This document shows, piece after piece, positions 26,301-36,789 of a stretch of 64,000 nucleotides of DNA. The position numbers and the translations under genes were made by a program. Source of the DNA: Dictyophora rubrovolvata (taxonomy: Eukaryota > Basidiomycota > Agaricomycetes > Phallales > Phallaceae). The stretch lies in the NCBI GenBank assembly GCA_029959195.1, contig CP114122.1:1984001-2048000 (forward strand). The letters run 5' to 3'. Within the stretch, counting starts at the first letter, position 1; each line of letters starts with the position of its first letter. A model generated the notes under the pieces. That model did not search any database, had not been told where the DNA came from, and saw nothing but the letters and a program-made list of their open reading frames with translations.

Positions 26301-27347
26301 TCGACTTTTGTGCAGTAACATCGATGTACCCGCTTATAGCTCGCTCGATCGATGTCTGACTAGTTATGATCCTGTGGAGTTTCTTATCGAGGGTCGTGGC
26401 TATTTTGATGACAAGGAGGCTATTCAGTTTGCTCCGCAGGTTTATAATCTCGTTGAGAAAGTCGACCAGGCTTTTTTGGTGTTTATCCGCGGAAATTATA
26501 TTCCCTTGAAACCCACGTTTTTTTTAGCAAGCAAGGCAGAAGAAAAAAGCTAAGCCGCACTGCACAAATTCTGGAGTCGACGGAAGCGGGACGCGGTGCC
26601 AGGACCATAATATTTCCTTTTGCCAAACCTGTAGAACTAGGAAGAGGATGGAATGGTATTGGATACGTACCCGCTAAACTCGCTAAATCTGCGGAGAAGG
26701 TCCTCCATAGGTTTGATTACTGACTTGTTGAAGTGCTCTGTTATTGAACCTTTAGGAGATTTCACAAGTTTGAGCTCGCATATAAAGTCAGCCTGTCGAT
26801 GAATGATTTTAGGATTACAGGAAGCTAATGGCATGAACACGACTCACTAATTCTATATATACGGAAACGATCCGGATGTCATTTTCTTCTCTCCCTTGCT
26901 CCATTTGAATAGCAGTCTGTGATGTCATGCTGCGTGAACTTTGTGTGAATGAGCGATTTAAAAGACAGCTAACTGAAAGCACGTCTGCCACTTTTGAACA
27001 CACAGGATACACTGAGCCGAGGGCCTTGAGGACATGTACAGCTAACGTTCCGCAAGTTAGGCACACTTCCACCACCTTTTTGGGTGCCGCGGCCGAATCC
27101 TTCTGGGCAGGTTCTAAGGAAGTAATGGTTTCGCTGGCCTTCCTAATGCTCTCCTTTGTTCGAGCATGGAGATCGTCAAGAGCTAGTGAGTTGGGGAAGG
27201 GATTGGAAGAACATTCATTATAACATGATTTGAGAAACACTCACGATCTTTGGACATTTCTGGGGAGATCTGCGCAGCTGACTCTTCTTCTGCAGATGCC
27301 GCTTTTAAGCTGAATTCAGCGTCTCTAGTGGCAGCAGAAGCTTGCAT
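23348..27347 (-). CDS. EF-hand-bearing agaricomycete protein joined in frame to an FHA domain
   Basis: Start at 27347 (MQASAATRDAEF). The first third carries EVCLTCGTLAVHVLKALGSVYP, then ADFICELKLVKSP, a helical region (LVDFLNEIINLRSKLNSLL), and FQDQNLGKILQSTLDEWKEM. A junction at 25393/25333 makes a canonical EF-hand loop DRDASGYISVSE, followed by LQWLSYCAYGWHADNLL, and later ARVTELKRIWRRLPGDI. This layout resembles an uncharacterised family expanded in mushrooms. The next exon (VFNVPQVSKMQPNQPKIK) either stops at TAG near 24406 or uses the donor AA/GTAGCT. The second choice reads on in frame through linker exons 24347-24221, 24160-24044 and 23986-23693 into an FHA domain: LGREI, SRAVSQVHAEVW, then 23643-23533 with EDLKSRNGTYING, and 23473-23348 with HLGVSIG, ending ENVDNN. 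FHA domains bind phosphothreonine. All phases match, and no promoter space exists between the parts, so a fusion is favoured. Exons around 26.0-26.6 kb are only roughly placed. Confidence 0.68.
24044..24347 (-). repeat. Tandem exon duplication in the FHA gene linker
   Basis: Two adjacent exons with their introns are copies of each other: 24347-24221 (NPPPNGKAKPPVQVTKVDSP, FVSQLPLVSRHEP) and 24160-24044 (NPPANGKAKPPVPTVDVAF, VSRLPLVSRRDP). The flanking introns also match (both contain the caagtggg and gtgtac/taacag blocks on the plus strand), so the unit of about 180 bp was duplicated as DNA. Both copies keep phase 0 ends and open frames, so the linker gained about 39 residues. Confidence 0.85.
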
Positions 27348-27466
27348 CCGGAGAAGTGCCAATTCGGTGCCAAGTTATTCGTATCATCTTCTAGAGTACA
27401 TCATTGACAGGCTTCTTCTATTCCGGTGGTTTGTGAGTCAGGCCAGCGTGTGTCGTTTCCGGTCAC

Positions 27467-28447
27467 TAACCAAAATTGATAAGATAAAAACGCGGATTAT
27501 CATCCGGAATAGTGTAAACCGTGTTTCAGTGAATAAACAAAGGACATCATGGACAATGTCCGCGTCCAACAGCACACCAGGACTGTGGTCACGGTCGCGG
27601 ACGACATTGTAAGGAGTCAGTATACATATACAAGGGCCCTCTTCCACTAGCTATGGCATAATACATATACAAGGGCCCTTGTTATATTTCTATTCTCCAT
27701 GGCTTCCACTAGTACTACTGACACAAAGCACTCCAACCAAAGACTTCCAAGACGCGTTCTCGGCTCTGGTAGAGAATTACTTTGAACCGGAAGAGGAGGA
27801 TAGCGAGGTATGTTTTGAAGTACATCTATGGTTATTGTTTCGCCACCTTGACTACTGTACCCGTTCTAGGACTGGCCACCCTAATTGACTCCCGAGGAAG
27901 AGGAGGAGATAATCAGAGAATGGAGCGAATGCAGTTTGAGGCAGATACGCGTGTCCGGTGCATATTTTCCTCTATTTGTCACTGACGTACGTTAGCTTGC
28001 CTTGACATGGGGGAACGAGTACGTTGCCCAACTGCGAGACCGGTGTCATGGTTAACTGGGCAATCCTCGTCCGCCAGCTCCACGGCGAGTAAACTCAGTG
28101 AGGTTAGGCTTTCACTGGCATTCCTAAACACGAATCAGGTTATAAGCTATCTAAGTACTATCACAATTAAATAAATGTATAAACTTTTCGCATCGTATGA
28201 AATTGTAAATGTGAGACCCTTCTGGGTTTATAGCGGTTACTGATTAAAAGATATCGATGATTATTAATCTGAAGCACCTTCGGGCCGAGCTGACAATTAG
28301 TATGAGTTTCCGAATCACGGTCATTCATAGCTATGACTTTACATTAACAGTAGGTATTACGCGTTTTTCCCTTCGCTCACATGCCAGCTAGAATCGGCGT
28401 GGTCGGAGGTGGCGCAGCCGGTCTTGCTGTCTTGAAGATCCTGAGCG
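27467..28447 (+). repeat. Left arm of an inverted segmental duplication
   Basis: About 980 bp that matches, as reverse complement, bases 31508-32528. Shared landmarks: aaccaaaattgataagataaaaac at the outer edge, the ggagtcagtata promoter with aagggccc, the small acidic gene, a conserved intergenic region containing atcgatgattattaat, and the first about 60 bases of the monooxygenase gene at the inner edge. By eye, similarity is around three quarters of positions with several indels, so the duplication is old. Confidence 0.85.
27699..28055 (+). pseudogene. Disabled copy of the 90-residue acidic protein gene
   Basis: Counterpart of the gene at 31885-32268. It starts MASTSTTDTKHSNQ, but the frame from that ATG runs out of register before FQDAFSALVENYFEPEEED, and the second exon carries an in-frame TAA (DWPP then stop, then TPEEEEEIIREWSEC). 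The third exon still reads LALTWGNEYVAQLRDRCHG. The same three-exon layout with short introns is preserved. An alternative upstream Met (27679) would avoid the frameshift but not the stop. Confidence 0.75.
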
Positions 28448-29984
28448 ATACGGACGAGCTAAAGAATGGCGATTGGATCGTAACTGCGTTTGAGAAACGA
28501 GACGACATAGGCGGTATTTGGTATGCTAATTCGCTCATTTTATTGTCCCTTTTACATCGTCTCTAATTGTGTGTAGGTATCCTTCTTTACCAGTAGGAAA
28601 TCCACCTGATACCCCATTGTACGATGCATTAACTACAAACATACCAAACATAACAATGGCCTTCCGATCCTTCCCAGTTAAACCTTCCACACCATTTTAT
28701 CCCACTGCAGAGGTGATTCTACAATATCTTCGTGACTACGCAAATTACTTTGATATTCGAAAGTTCATTCGACTCCAATCGTTAGTTGAAAAATGTGAAT
28801 GGAGCGAGAGCAATCGCGTTTGGACGGTCAAAGTCAAGACCTCAGAGTCCCAGACATCTCACAAAATCACTACACATGAATTCGATAAATTAATTATTGC
28901 CAACGGGCATTTTTTGAAGCCGCGATACCTTGCTGTACCGGGCCTGCTTGACTGGCTCCGTCCTCCGGATCCCCAAACAGAACCACGAGCGACTCACTCC
29001 GTTTACTTCAGAAATCCGACTCCCTATAAAGGCAAACGCGTGGTTGTAGTTGGTGGTGGACCTTCAGGAGCAGACATCACTGCCGAAGTGTGTAAATTCG
29101 CCAGTGTGGTATATCACAGTATGACAGGAGCTGTTCCCTCTTCAACGACGATGGGCGGTTGTATACTCATTAACCGTGGTCGTGTGACGGCGTTTCATGA
29201 GAATAGGACTGTGTCTTTCGATGATGCCGAAGCAGATACACCATCGACGGTGCTGGACCACGCCATTCTCGCAACAGGTTACGAAATGGATTTTCCGTTC
29301 ATAAAACCCCCAATCCTCGAAAAGGGAAAAGGCGACTTATTCAAATCAAACGCTCTCCCTTCCAAACTTGTCAATACAACGTATAGCATCTACCCTCTTA
29401 CGCGACATATTTTGCCAATTACGGAACCTGTTGACCAAGGGCTACCATGGGGTGCTGATCCATCCGCGCTCGCTTTTGTAGGCCTTTTCATTCGTGTTGC
29501 ACCCTTTCCATTGTTTGAGACGCAGGCGCTCTACCTGATATCTCTCTATCGAAATCCGAACATTTTTTCATTCTCCCTCGAGAAACGTTGGGTAGAAGAC
29601 AGATATAATTATCTAAAGAAAACGTTTGGCACACCTTCCCTTATCGCTAAGAAAATCCACGTCTTCTCCGAGGGAATCGATCAATACACATACGCAACGG
29701 AGCTTCTTGATTTAGCAGGTGTCCCCAAAGACAGCGGATATTACCCCGAACATTGGAACGTGGAAGTTTACGAAGCAAAAGATATTTTGCGGCGTATTTG
29801 GAGGATGCTTGAAAAGAAAGGAAAAGCCGAGGAAATCGTACATGGTGTTGGTTCTGCACCGGGTAGAGCCGGAAGAGAAGAATGGGCCAAGTTTGCGAGA
29901 ATGTTGATCAGGGAGTATGGCTCGGAGGTGTGGGCTTGGTCAAGCGGTGTCCGGTTTTCGACTTCACGCAAATACCTTATTTGA
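28381..29984 (+). CDS. Flavin-containing monooxygenase
   Basis: FAD/NADPH monooxygenase of the FMO class (PF00743-like), oxidising nitrogen, sulfur or carbon centres; substrate unknown. Two exons: 28381 to about 28519, then from about 28577 after a 57-nt intron, giving about 515 residues. The FAD dinucleotide motif is IGVVGGGAAGLAVL at residue 5. EKRDDIGGIW/YPSLPVGNPPDTPLYDALTTN is the typical FMO substrate-entry region. ATHSVYF sits where the family has its FxGxxxHxxxY-type fingerprint, and the NADPH motif is VVVVGGGPSGADI. ILATGYEMDFPF is the conserved ATG motif before the C-terminal domain. There is no signal peptide. It sits between the arms of the inverted duplication; the right arm retains only its first about 60 bases, so it was at the edge of the duplicated segment. 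Likely secondary or xenobiotic metabolism. Confidence 0.92.
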
Positions 29985-30859
29985 TTCTTACGGAAAGTAT
30001 GTCGCCTCTTCCATAATACAGCACCTTTTTGGACATTTTTGATTGTATCTCTCTCCTTATCTTCTCTCCCCCATATACATATATAGCGATATGTGCTCTC
30101 ACGCTGTAGGCCCGTCTGGCAACTGCTGTGCGCCAACCCTCCAGTTACCTTGGCACGTTACTACACGACATTTCTTCTCGTTCATTAATACTGCGTCATG
30201 GTCTAATAGGAATATCTCATACGAGAACTACGATACCTCCCGCATTTATCCTCCAAAGTCAAAAGAAGACACATGTCTCGGGGACAGACGCAAACTACGA
30301 TTTCTTTTAAGACACAGAAAAACCGTTGCTGACGCTCATGCTAGTTTACTCGAATCTCACGGCTGTTCAACAGAAGGAACACATCAAATTTGAAAGTCAC
30401 CGCTCTATTCATCCGAAAAAAAACACTTCTAAAATCACCAAACAGCGATTGATTTTGGTTATATGCCAAAGTTTGTTGTTTGTCAATAGTTTCTGCGGGC
30501 GTCGGCGCATAGACCATGCTGGCCTCGCGGTGATTGACTAACAATATCAAACAAGAGCATTACAATCCTTCCGGTGAACTCTAACTGCCGCTGTTGTCAA
30601 TCTTGTCCAATTTACGGGACCGCTCAAAAGATCTCGCGAGAATCTCAAGACAGGTCTTCTCAACAGCAAGCAGCCCATCATGATACATCTGCCAGTCTGT
30701 CATTTGTTCTTCCAATTATAGGTGGTAGGTATGTATATGCTTTTAATGACTTGCGGATAGGTGAACTATTTTTTTAATTTACTTTGTTCAGTCTGGATGT
30801 ACTGATGGGCAAATTATCAGCCAAAAATCTTAGTGAGTTAGCTTGGAAGACATACTTTT
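29985..30859. other. Region between the monooxygenase and a DUF6533 relic
   Basis: No recognised gene. Short open frames near 30043-30393 and 30574-30777 have no family resemblance. Sequence around 30560-30720 is moderately GC-rich and could be a decayed coding fragment but I cannot name it. Confidence 0.35.
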
Positions 30860-31490
30860 TAAATCACGATAGCGCCAGAATCCGGTTGAATTTCTTTGAG
30901 ATCATCATTGTTATTACGATTGTCCCCGATCTCAGCGATGGTTGAATTATGAACGTATTGCAAAACAGTATGCACGCCTTGAATCGACATCAAGGAAAGT
31001 TAAGGAAAGCTTGAGATCTTCCCGACTTTAGCTTTATTTTGCAAACGATGGTAATTGGGGATTCACGAACCCGCAAAGTCAGTAGTGTCACTACTACCCT
31101 TATTTTATACCAAGGCACGTACCGCACGCACGTTTTCCTTTTTGCCTCGTTTTGATACTGACATAATTTAGGTAGAAATTCCCAAACTCGGGCGAGCCAT
31201 AATTTTTAAAACAAACTTCAATAATACTCAATTGTCGTTTTCAAAGCTTGGTGACCTGCGTCACTGTTGCAGGGATAATCCTCGAGATCATTTTGCCAGT
31301 GAGTGGTCATATCTTTCCCTCAGCTGTTAAAAGAAACCGAACTGAATATCGAGTTTAGCCAATTACAGTTAGTCGACATTTCAACGGTTTAACCATGTAG
31401 TGTCTACGAAGCTTACTGATTTTACCCCAACCTATTGGATATTCAGTGCTTTTAATAAGTCTATCTATTTTTTCAGTCCTTAGCTCTTTT
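30860..31490. pseudogene. Rearranged relic of a DUF6533-type gene
   Basis: Two pieces of the gene represented at 32.7-33.8 and 38.8-40.4 kb lie side by side in opposite orientations. 30860-31010 matches the C-terminal exon in the minus orientation (cccgatctcagcgatggttgaattatgaacgt versus copies near 32812 and 38922). 31070-31490 matches the preceding exons and introns in the plus orientation (agtgtcactactacccttattttat, cagaaattcccaaactcgggcgag-like, gaatatcgagtttagccaa, tattggatattcagtgc). Translation is broken throughout. One small inversion with a breakpoint near 31020-31060 explains the arrangement. Confidence 0.7.
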
Positions 31491-31507
31491 CTGTGCAGCT
31501 GTAGTCG

Positions 31508-32528
31508 TTAAAATATTTGGACAGCAAGACCGGCTGCACCACCTCCGACCACGCCTATTCTAACTGATATGTAAGTGGAGGAAAAAATGCGAAATGTCTA
31601 GTAATAGTGTAAACTCATAGCTGTGAATGACCGTGACTCGGAAACTCATAATGGTCAGTTCGGGCCGAAGGAGGCTGCTGCAAATTAATAATCATCGATA
31701 TCTTTCAATCAGTAACCACTAAAGACTCAGAAGGGCTGACATTTTCAATTTCATAAGGTGCAAAAGGTTTATATATTTATTTAATTGTGAGAGGACATCA
31801 ATAGCTTATAATTTGATTTGTGTTTAAGGGTGCCAGTTCAAGCCTGGATGGGTTTAATCGTGGAGCGGGCGGACGATTGCTCATTTAACCATGACATTGG
31901 CTTCGCAGTTCGGCGACATATTCCTCCCCCCATGTCAAGGCAAGCTAAAGTGCGTCAGTGACGAATAAAGGAAAATATCCATCGGACACGCGTACCTGCC
32001 TCAAACTACATTCGCTCCATGCTCTTATTATTTCCTCCTCTTCTTCAGGAGTGAAATCAGGGCAGGGCGGCCAGTCCTGGAACGGGTACAGTAGTCAAGG
32101 TGGCGAAACAATAACCATACATACTTAGAAACGTACCCCGCTATATTCATCTTCCTCCTCAGGCTCGAAATAGTGTTCTATAAGTGCGGAAAATGCATCC
32201 TGGAACGCGTCTTTGGCTTGAGGGTCTTGGGTGTTTTGATTGTTATTGGCTTGGGTTGTAGAAGACATTTGAAGTAGAAATATAACACGTTGTAGAATGA
32301 TGGTTAATGATGCCATAGCTATCGGTACAGGGCCCTTATATATACTGACTCCTTGCAATGTCGTCCGTAACTATTGTCCTGGTGAGCTATCGGACGACTG
32401 GACACAATGCGGACGCGGACTCGAACATTGTCAATGATGCACGTCCATTGTCTATTCACTGAAACGCGGTTACATCATTCTGGATGATAATCCGTGTTTT
32501 TATCTTATCAATTTTGGTTTCATGAAAA
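31508..32528 (-). repeat. Right arm of the inverted segmental duplication
   Basis: Inverted counterpart of 27467-28447. Its inner edge (31508-31566) is the reverse complement of the start of the monooxygenase gene, with the start codon region decayed (the ATGCCAGC equivalent reads atatcagt on that strand). Its outer edge ends at caattttggtttcatgaaaagg near 32528. It carries the intact small acidic gene. Confidence 0.85.
31885..32268 (-). CDS. Small acidic protein of 90 residues, family not recognised
   Basis: Three exons, 32268-32137, 32076-31996 and 31944-31885, join in phase 0. The protein begins MSSTTQANNNQNTQDPQ, then AFQDAFSALIEHYFEPEEED, DWPPCPDFTPEEEEEIIRAW, SECSLRQ and LALTWGEEYVAELRSQCHG. 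It is strongly acidic in the middle, has no signal peptide or membrane segment, and contains three cysteines. A TATA-like tatatataagggccc lies about 70 bp upstream. A disabled paralogue at 27699-28055 keeps the exon structure and the FQDAFSAL, PEEEEEIIR and CHG-stop blocks, which supports this as a real gene. Function unknown. Confidence 0.6.
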
Positions 32529-32559
32529 GGGGATAGCATGCGGCCTATACATAAAATAA

Positions 32560-33805
32560 AAAATAGGCGCGGCGCGATTTGTGTGCAGTGTGTATGTACT
32601 TATGTTCATTCGGATCAAATACATAGTACGACATAAATAGCTTGTAATATAACAGGCATTGGCATTAGTGATTCACCGAACAGCAGGACCTAAAACAATG
32701 GCCGAATGCCATTGGTGTCATGATTATCTGAACCAAGATTGAAGTTGCCTAATGTGTCGTCGGCTACGTGTTAATCTAGAGGAAGAATGATCATACCATT
32801 ATTATCATGATCTCCCATCTCAGCTATGATTGAATTATGAACGTGTTGCATGGCTGTATGCAGGCCTTGCGTCAATATCAAGGAAAGTGTTGGAAAACTT
32901 GGTATGTTCTCGATCTGAGCCTTGTTTCGTCTGCGAAGCTGAAGAAGAAATTCGCAGGTCATGATAGTACATATCCTGCAAATCGAAAGAATCAAACCCT
33001 CAATGGTAAAAGTAAAATACTTGGAGATAAATACACTTCTTGGAGGATGTCAAAGGCACTGAATATCCTATAATTAGCCTAGCAGCCTCCTTAGACATTA
33101 CAGTAACCATTTAATTCGAATGTCAATTCCTTACCGTATTACTTGGCTAAACTTGATAGTCAGTTCATTTCTTTTAATGACTCATAAGAGAAAAATGTAT
33201 TTTTACTCACTGATAGGGTGATATTGAGTATTATGCTTATAACAGTAATGCAGACCACAAAGCTTTTTGAAAAAGAAAAGTAACTAAAAGGACTTTTCTC
33301 AATTAATGCTTAACTCACCCAAGTCTGAGAATTTCTGACCGTATATATTAGTGTCTAAATGGTGCAATTAGTGAAATGTGAAGAAGGGGAAACATGCCTT
33401 GACGGAAAACAAGGGTAGTGACACTATTAACTTTGCGAGCTTGGGAGTCCCCATGCAACTTGATTGTGTCCCAAAGTTCGTACAGGATTATTGCAAATCT
33501 GAGCACATTGATTACAATGTTAATGCTATTACCCATGACTACAACTATGGAGAAATTTGAGCAAACTGAACAAAAAGTAATCAGTATGAACTCCTAAAGA
33601 AAAATCATTTTCCTCTGTAATGAGTTTCAAAATGGTACATTATTTAGTTGACTCACTGCCTTTCCCTGGGTTCAAAATCATTATGTAGACAGCCAGAAAA
33701 TTGTATGTACACTTCAAAAATAAACTTGTCTCCTACATATACACACAGCATTATTGGCTTACCATATATAAACAAAGATAGAGAGCAAAGGTAACCTAAT
33801 CCGAA
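32560..33805 (-). repeat. Copy A of a direct segmental duplication
   Basis: Matches 38640-39945 in the same orientation: attcggatcaaata near 32612 and 38686, taatataacaggcattggcat, the C-terminal exon of the DUF6533 gene, tattacttggctaaacttgatagtcagttcatttc, gaccacaaagctttttgaaaaag, and cattattggcttaccatatata. Similarity by eye is high (around nine in ten positions), so this is much younger than the inverted duplication next door. Similarity stops near 33805, close to the element beginning near 33.9-34.2 kb. Confidence 0.85.
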
Positions 33806-33856
33806 GACTGTCATGGTGTTGTGCACCAAAATCTTCCCAATTAGGACAAGTTCCAA
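32771..33856 (-). pseudogene. DUF6533-type membrane protein, copy A, lacking its N-terminal half
   Basis: Exons for the second half of the protein remain: INIVINVLRFAIILYELWDT with VNSVTTLVFRQGMF (33348-33536), and the C-terminal exon ICTIMTCEFLLQLRRRNKAQIENIPSFPTLS, then IIAEMGDHDNNGM (32771-32995). The exons that carry the DUF6533 signature in copy B have no counterpart here; upstream sequence is replaced from about 33805 by unrelated AT-rich DNA. It is therefore probably a 5'-truncated, non-functional copy, although the remaining exons still read openly. Confidence 0.65.
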
Positions 33857-33878
33857 TTTTGGTTCAATGCAGAGTTCT

Positions 33879-34143
33879 TGTCAGGGCTACTGTAAGGGAA
33901 TCAACTCCTACAAGAGCCTCAGCCCTCCCCTTATTAGTTAATCATTCTTATCCAATTCCCCTTACTTAACTTTCCCTTCCTTTCTTCGTCTTTCCTTTCT
34001 CTATTACTTAATCATTGGGTCTCAAAAGATATATAAAGCGAGTGTTTTTGTATCTAGTTCCAGCAGTTTTCAATTAACGAGACTTTCATACACTCTGTTT
34101 ATTGAACGTCTTTGTCTATTTTGAAAGCTTGTATAGTCTACAT
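33879..34143. mobile_element. Possible LTR-like fragment
   Basis: AT/pyrimidine-rich stretch beginning tgtcaggg and ending gtctaca, with a TATA-like box (agatatataaagcg) in its second half, as in fungal Copia-type long terminal repeats. No matching second copy or flanking target duplication was seen, so it may be a decayed solo repeat or simply part of the larger element. Broken or incomplete; age cannot be judged. Confidence 0.2.
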
Positions 34144-34158
34144 CATGAAGACTTCACA

Positions 34159-34205
34159 GCTACTTACTCAGACTAGAGGGAGGGGATCCTAAGTAAAATA
34201 TATTT
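34159..34205 (+). repeat. Left terminal inverted repeat
   Basis: Reads gctacttactcagactagag followed by ggaggggatcctaagtaaaa and tatattt. It pairs with 38200-38246. Confidence 0.75.
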
Positions 34206-35887
34206 TGGGAAAATGTTAAGTACTGATACTCGGGTATTGATGACGAATGTATATACATTAGAGTTTGTATCTAATATTAATACAAACGTCACTGGGTTGT
34301 TGTAGAGTGCGGTCTCAACCTGAGTGGGTTGTACCATGACAGTTCTCTGGATATTAGCTCTACTTGTCTTGACAATGCTCAGGACCTTCGAGTCTTCAAA
34401 GAATGTTGTTGAGCCGAAGCTCTAGAAAGTCTAGGACGATCTGTAGGAATAGATCGTCGACAAGGAAGCAGAAAAAAAGGAGATTAAAGAAATAGCGGAT
34501 CCAACACTGGAATGGTGTTGTCGCTACAGACGGTTTAGATTTAAAGCATTTGGAAATGATTGAAGTGTTTATGAATAGGAAAGACTATATTGAGGTATCA
34601 ACTAGGTTCAATATTAAGTCTAAAGAGGAGTCTAGCTACGATGTATAGAAAGCTTTATATACAAGTATGCTAGAGGTTTGAATCTTAGTTCGAAATAGAT
34701 AATGAACTTGAGATTGTATACATATCATAGCAATTCATAAGTATCATAAGTATATGCAGGGTCGGTTTGCCATGTGGTAAACACGAGGTAACAAGAATAA
34801 AGGGAAAACATATACAAGGACCTACAACCATCATAGATGATCTCATGTGCAGTTTGGAACTAGAATATAGACCAAAGGTCTATCCGTGGCTTACTGTAAG
34901 TCCTAGGAAGACGATGGCGTCTAGGACTTTGTGAAACAGCAATGAAGTCTGGCAAGACTTCCAGTCATAGCATCTGCGAAGCGATTGTGATAAGATAATG
35001 TTTAGATACAATATGATAAGGGAATAAAATAAGAAATCTGTATTGCTAGTGATGTTATGAATTCAGATCATGACAGAAAAATACTAACTCACCTAGAATG
35101 TAAGGGTTGGCTTACCAGACCATGCCGCAACTGATTTATTAACGAGTCATAAACAATAAACCATAACTTCCAAATCATCTTTCTTTCATTTTGACTCATT
35201 AAAATACTTCATGACTCCCTTATGACTTGAATAAATTTCCTTTTTTGTATACTCATTAAACATATAAAAAACCCCTTCTGTATGCTATTCCTTTCACTAG
35301 ACTTTGGATTAATGAAAATTAAAAACTCTCATCACTCTAAGCTCCAAGTCTATCAACTTTGAAGCTCTAAATTTTCAGCAAAGTCACTTATTATTAACTA
35401 ATTATTTCTAGCAACTTTTGTCATGCTCTGCATGCCACACCTTCCTAATCTGGAAGTCCGATCCCATTCCGGTTATTTCCCTACTCACCCTACATCTCCA
35501 TAGCAATCCCATCCCATACTCTGTCTGGACGTCATCTGGACTTCAAGTCCATCACCTTCCTTATGGGGAAACCGGCCCCTGACTCTTAGTAATAAGGAAC
35601 AAAGATTTTATAATCATCATCCCTAGCTGTGTTCAACCATATGCTACCTTCCCTTATTTGTTCTTATCCCCATTCCTGTAGTTCTGTTCCCTCTTGTATT
35701 TAAACCCCCAGTTTCCAGCTGTGGATCCCTAGTCTGAATATCAGCTTTATTAGTCTCATCTCATACTCTCTAAGTCCCTGCCACTCCAAAATTGAGGGAT
35801 ATATAAAGCTGGGCGAGTGAGTGCAGCTTATAAGCTGAAGCCGAGTCCCTCATCCCATACTTCTGTACTTCCGTCTTCTGTCCGTCC

Positions 35888-36274
35888 CTAGCAGTCCAGA
35901 CTTTCTCGGAGATATCTGGGATAGTCCCGGACCGCCGTATGTAACAGTTTGCTACAAAGAAACTGGCAAATCCAAACCAATTCATATGAACGTGTCAGTA
36001 TATTGATATGGATTGTTTCATTCATTTTTGGATTCTCGGGGAATTCCAGTTTCTCATAAGGTACCTGGTATTCCTGGATAGGGACTAGAGAAGGCAGCCA
36101 TAATGTACTTTTATCTACCTCGATGTTTGTGTCAGAGATGCGATAGATCCATATTGTTGATACAAAATTAGCATACCATTCATCAGAAGTTATCCTGGTA
36201 AAAGGATAATAAGGATAAGGAAGGAAAGAAGTAGGGGCAAGCAATTCGTAACCAAGAGGTAGCACAGAACTCAT
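35888..36274 (-). CDS. Unrecognised 128-residue frame inside the element
   Basis: Open frame starting MSSVLPLGYELLAPTSFLP, with DEWYANFVSTIWIYRISD and a short tail. It is rich in aromatic residues and proline, with no motif I know. It sits within the AT-rich element and may be a remnant of an element-borne gene or a chance frame. Confidence 0.22.
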   Translation of the reverse strand: MSSVLPLGYELLAPTSFLPYPYYPFTRITSDEWYANFVSTIWIYRISDTNIEVDKSTLWLPSLVPIQEYQVPYEKLEFPENPKMNETIHINILTRSYELVWICQFLCSKLLHTAVRDYPRYLRESLDC

Positions 36275-36652
36275 GATGGGAGGGAAGGATAAGAAAGGAT
36301 GAAATTAAATTTTTAAGCTCTGAAAGGAAAGGAAAAGAAACTACAAAAGGAAAGGAAACAAAAGATAAGAAGGCCCTTGTTTTATGTTTTTTATTTATTC
36401 CTGATGAGCCAAAAGGAGTTCTTCCTATAGCGTTAACCCAGATGTCTTAAATATAGCCAAACAGAATTTCCAAAGTCGATGTAGCTTGGGGACAGCAGAA
36501 ACAGGAGTTGAAGGATGAAGAGAGGGTGATGAAGGTTTGGTGGGATGTAACATTTTCTATTACTTTTTAGTTAAGTCTCAATAAGCCCACCGGGCTTTAA
36601 TGTTAACAGAACAAGTGTCTGTATTAAACTAAAGCGACAATTGGTGGTTTGT

Positions 36653-36677
36653 TGAGAAGTGCCGTCGGCACTTCTCA
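36653..36677. repeat. Near-perfect 25-bp palindrome
   Basis: tgagaagtgccg and cggcacttctca face each other across a single t. It is GC-richer than its surroundings. It may be the end of a small element or a protein-binding site. Confidence 0.8.
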
Positions 36678-36789
36678 CCAGCCACCCTATATACAGTTGA
36701 TTACCTAAGCTACCTATGTGACTAAGTCGCGGACTATCTATGGCACACTGTCATGCACCAAAAGCTATATTTGGCAAAAATTAGGGTAA

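Noticed and set aside
27250-27612. Plus-strand 120-residue frame before the left duplication arm
   Set aside because: Its first half is antisense to the first exon of the EF-hand gene and the rest runs into the inverted duplication; no independent support.
36600-36720. Helitron-type terminus suggested by the hairpin at 36653-36677
   Set aside because: No CTRR end at the expected distance after the hairpin (the sequence reads accagccaccctata) and no Rep/helicase motif anywhere nearby.
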